From: an uncultured Gallionellaceae bacterium
Lineage (GTDB): Bacteria; Pseudomonadota; Gammaproteobacteria; Burkholderiales; Gallionellaceae
Length of the DNA: 64,000 nucleotides
Direction: 5' to 3'
NCBI GenBank assembly: GCA_903847155.1
Contig: CAINCU010000040.1
Location: 25,966-89,965, forward strand
Shown here: in pieces, positions 63,937 through 64,000 of the stretch
How positions within the stretch are numbered: position 1 is the stretch's first letter
How the letters are laid out: every line of letters starts with the position of its first letter
Position numbers and translations under genes: made by a program
The notes under the pieces: model-generated
The model's input: the letters and a program-made list of their open reading frames with translations, nothing else
Told to the model about the DNA's origin: nothing
Database searches by the model: none

Positions 63937-64000
63937 AGAACTGTATCGGCACTTGCTGGGTATAAACGAACCGTGGACGGTAGAGCGTGTTGAACTGGAC
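63926..64000 (+). CDS. ISL3-family transposase, 5' end only
   Basis: The first 25 codons (MESKELYRHLLGINEPWTVE and onward) match the N-terminus of ISL3-family transposases. A GGAG site lies 9 bp before the ATG. The rest is beyond the window. The left inverted repeat was not found, so the exact element border is unknown. Confidence 0.8.
   Translation, partial: MESKELYRHLLGINEPWTVERVELD

Overview
The window looks like a betaproteobacterial chromosome, probably Nitrosomonadales/Gallionellaceae-like. I infer this from the housekeeping protein sequences and the gene order rimP-nusA-infB-rbfA-truB-rpsO-pnp; no rRNA or other decisive marker is present. Two parts are very different: an accessory half (about 1-31,500) and a conserved chromosomal half (about 31,500-62,100), with the start of a second mobile element at the right edge.

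Region 1 (1-9,900, minus strand). A truncated cobalamin riboswitch reads out of the left edge. Next to it is a seven-gene RiPP-type cluster that reads leftward from 9,855: a PH-domain membrane protein, a PoyD-like radical SAM epimerase, a precursor, a SPASM radical SAM enzyme, a third radical SAM enzyme with a B12-domain-like N-terminus, an HlyD-type adaptor, and an ABC exporter with an N-terminal C39 (double-glycine) peptidase. The precursor is the most unusual object in the window. It has a Nif11-like leader ending in a GG motif, then about 50 very hydrophobic Ala/Val/Gly/Asn residues like a proteusin (polytheonamide-type) core, then a C-terminal Hint/intein-like domain of about 150 residues. 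I know of no described RiPP precursor with this architecture.

Region 2 (10,563-31,507). This is an integrative and conjugative element with F-type mating-pair-formation genes. A tyrosine integrase abuts tRNA-His. An overlapping AlpA-like gene, a CI-like repressor and a Cro-like regulator flank it. A phage-O-like replication protein carries an iteron-like repeat array inside its gene. FlhD- and FlhC-like activators (compare SetCD/AcaCD) follow, then a transglycosylase, an OmpA-like lipoprotein, traA-L-E-K-B-dsbC-V-C-trbI-F-H-G, and a TumE/TumA toxin-antitoxin pair at the far end. Four copies of a 15-bp palindrome (AATAGCNNNGCTATT) form two pairs, each with 25-bp spacing. One pair lies at the divergent cI/cro promoters and one lies upstream of alpA-int, which suggests one repressor controls both transfer and integration/excision. 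No relaxase, coupling protein, traU, traW, trbC or traN is visible, so the element either continues beyond the left edge or has lost these genes. traE has an in-frame amber codon.

Region 3 (31,443-62,085). tRNA-His, tRNA-Arg and tRNA-Pro come first. They are followed by pgsA-uvrC, a family 5 uracil-DNA glycosylase, pnp-rpsO-truB-rbfA-infB-nusA-rimP, and a methylthioadenosine salvage cluster (mtnP, class II aldolase, apt, a hypothetical gene, mtnA) that resembles the DHAP shunt. Then come copA with a small DUF2892-like gene, a SlyB-like lipoprotein, a 928-residue coiled-coil membrane protein with a 336-bp internal duplication, guaB-guaA, two small uncharacterised genes, smc and queF. An 86-bp dispersed repeat occurs at 34,918 and 43,701.

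Region 4 (62,086-64,000). A non-coding stretch, a membrane GGDEF protein whose 5' end may be damaged, and the first 25 codons of an ISL3-family transposase reading off the right edge.
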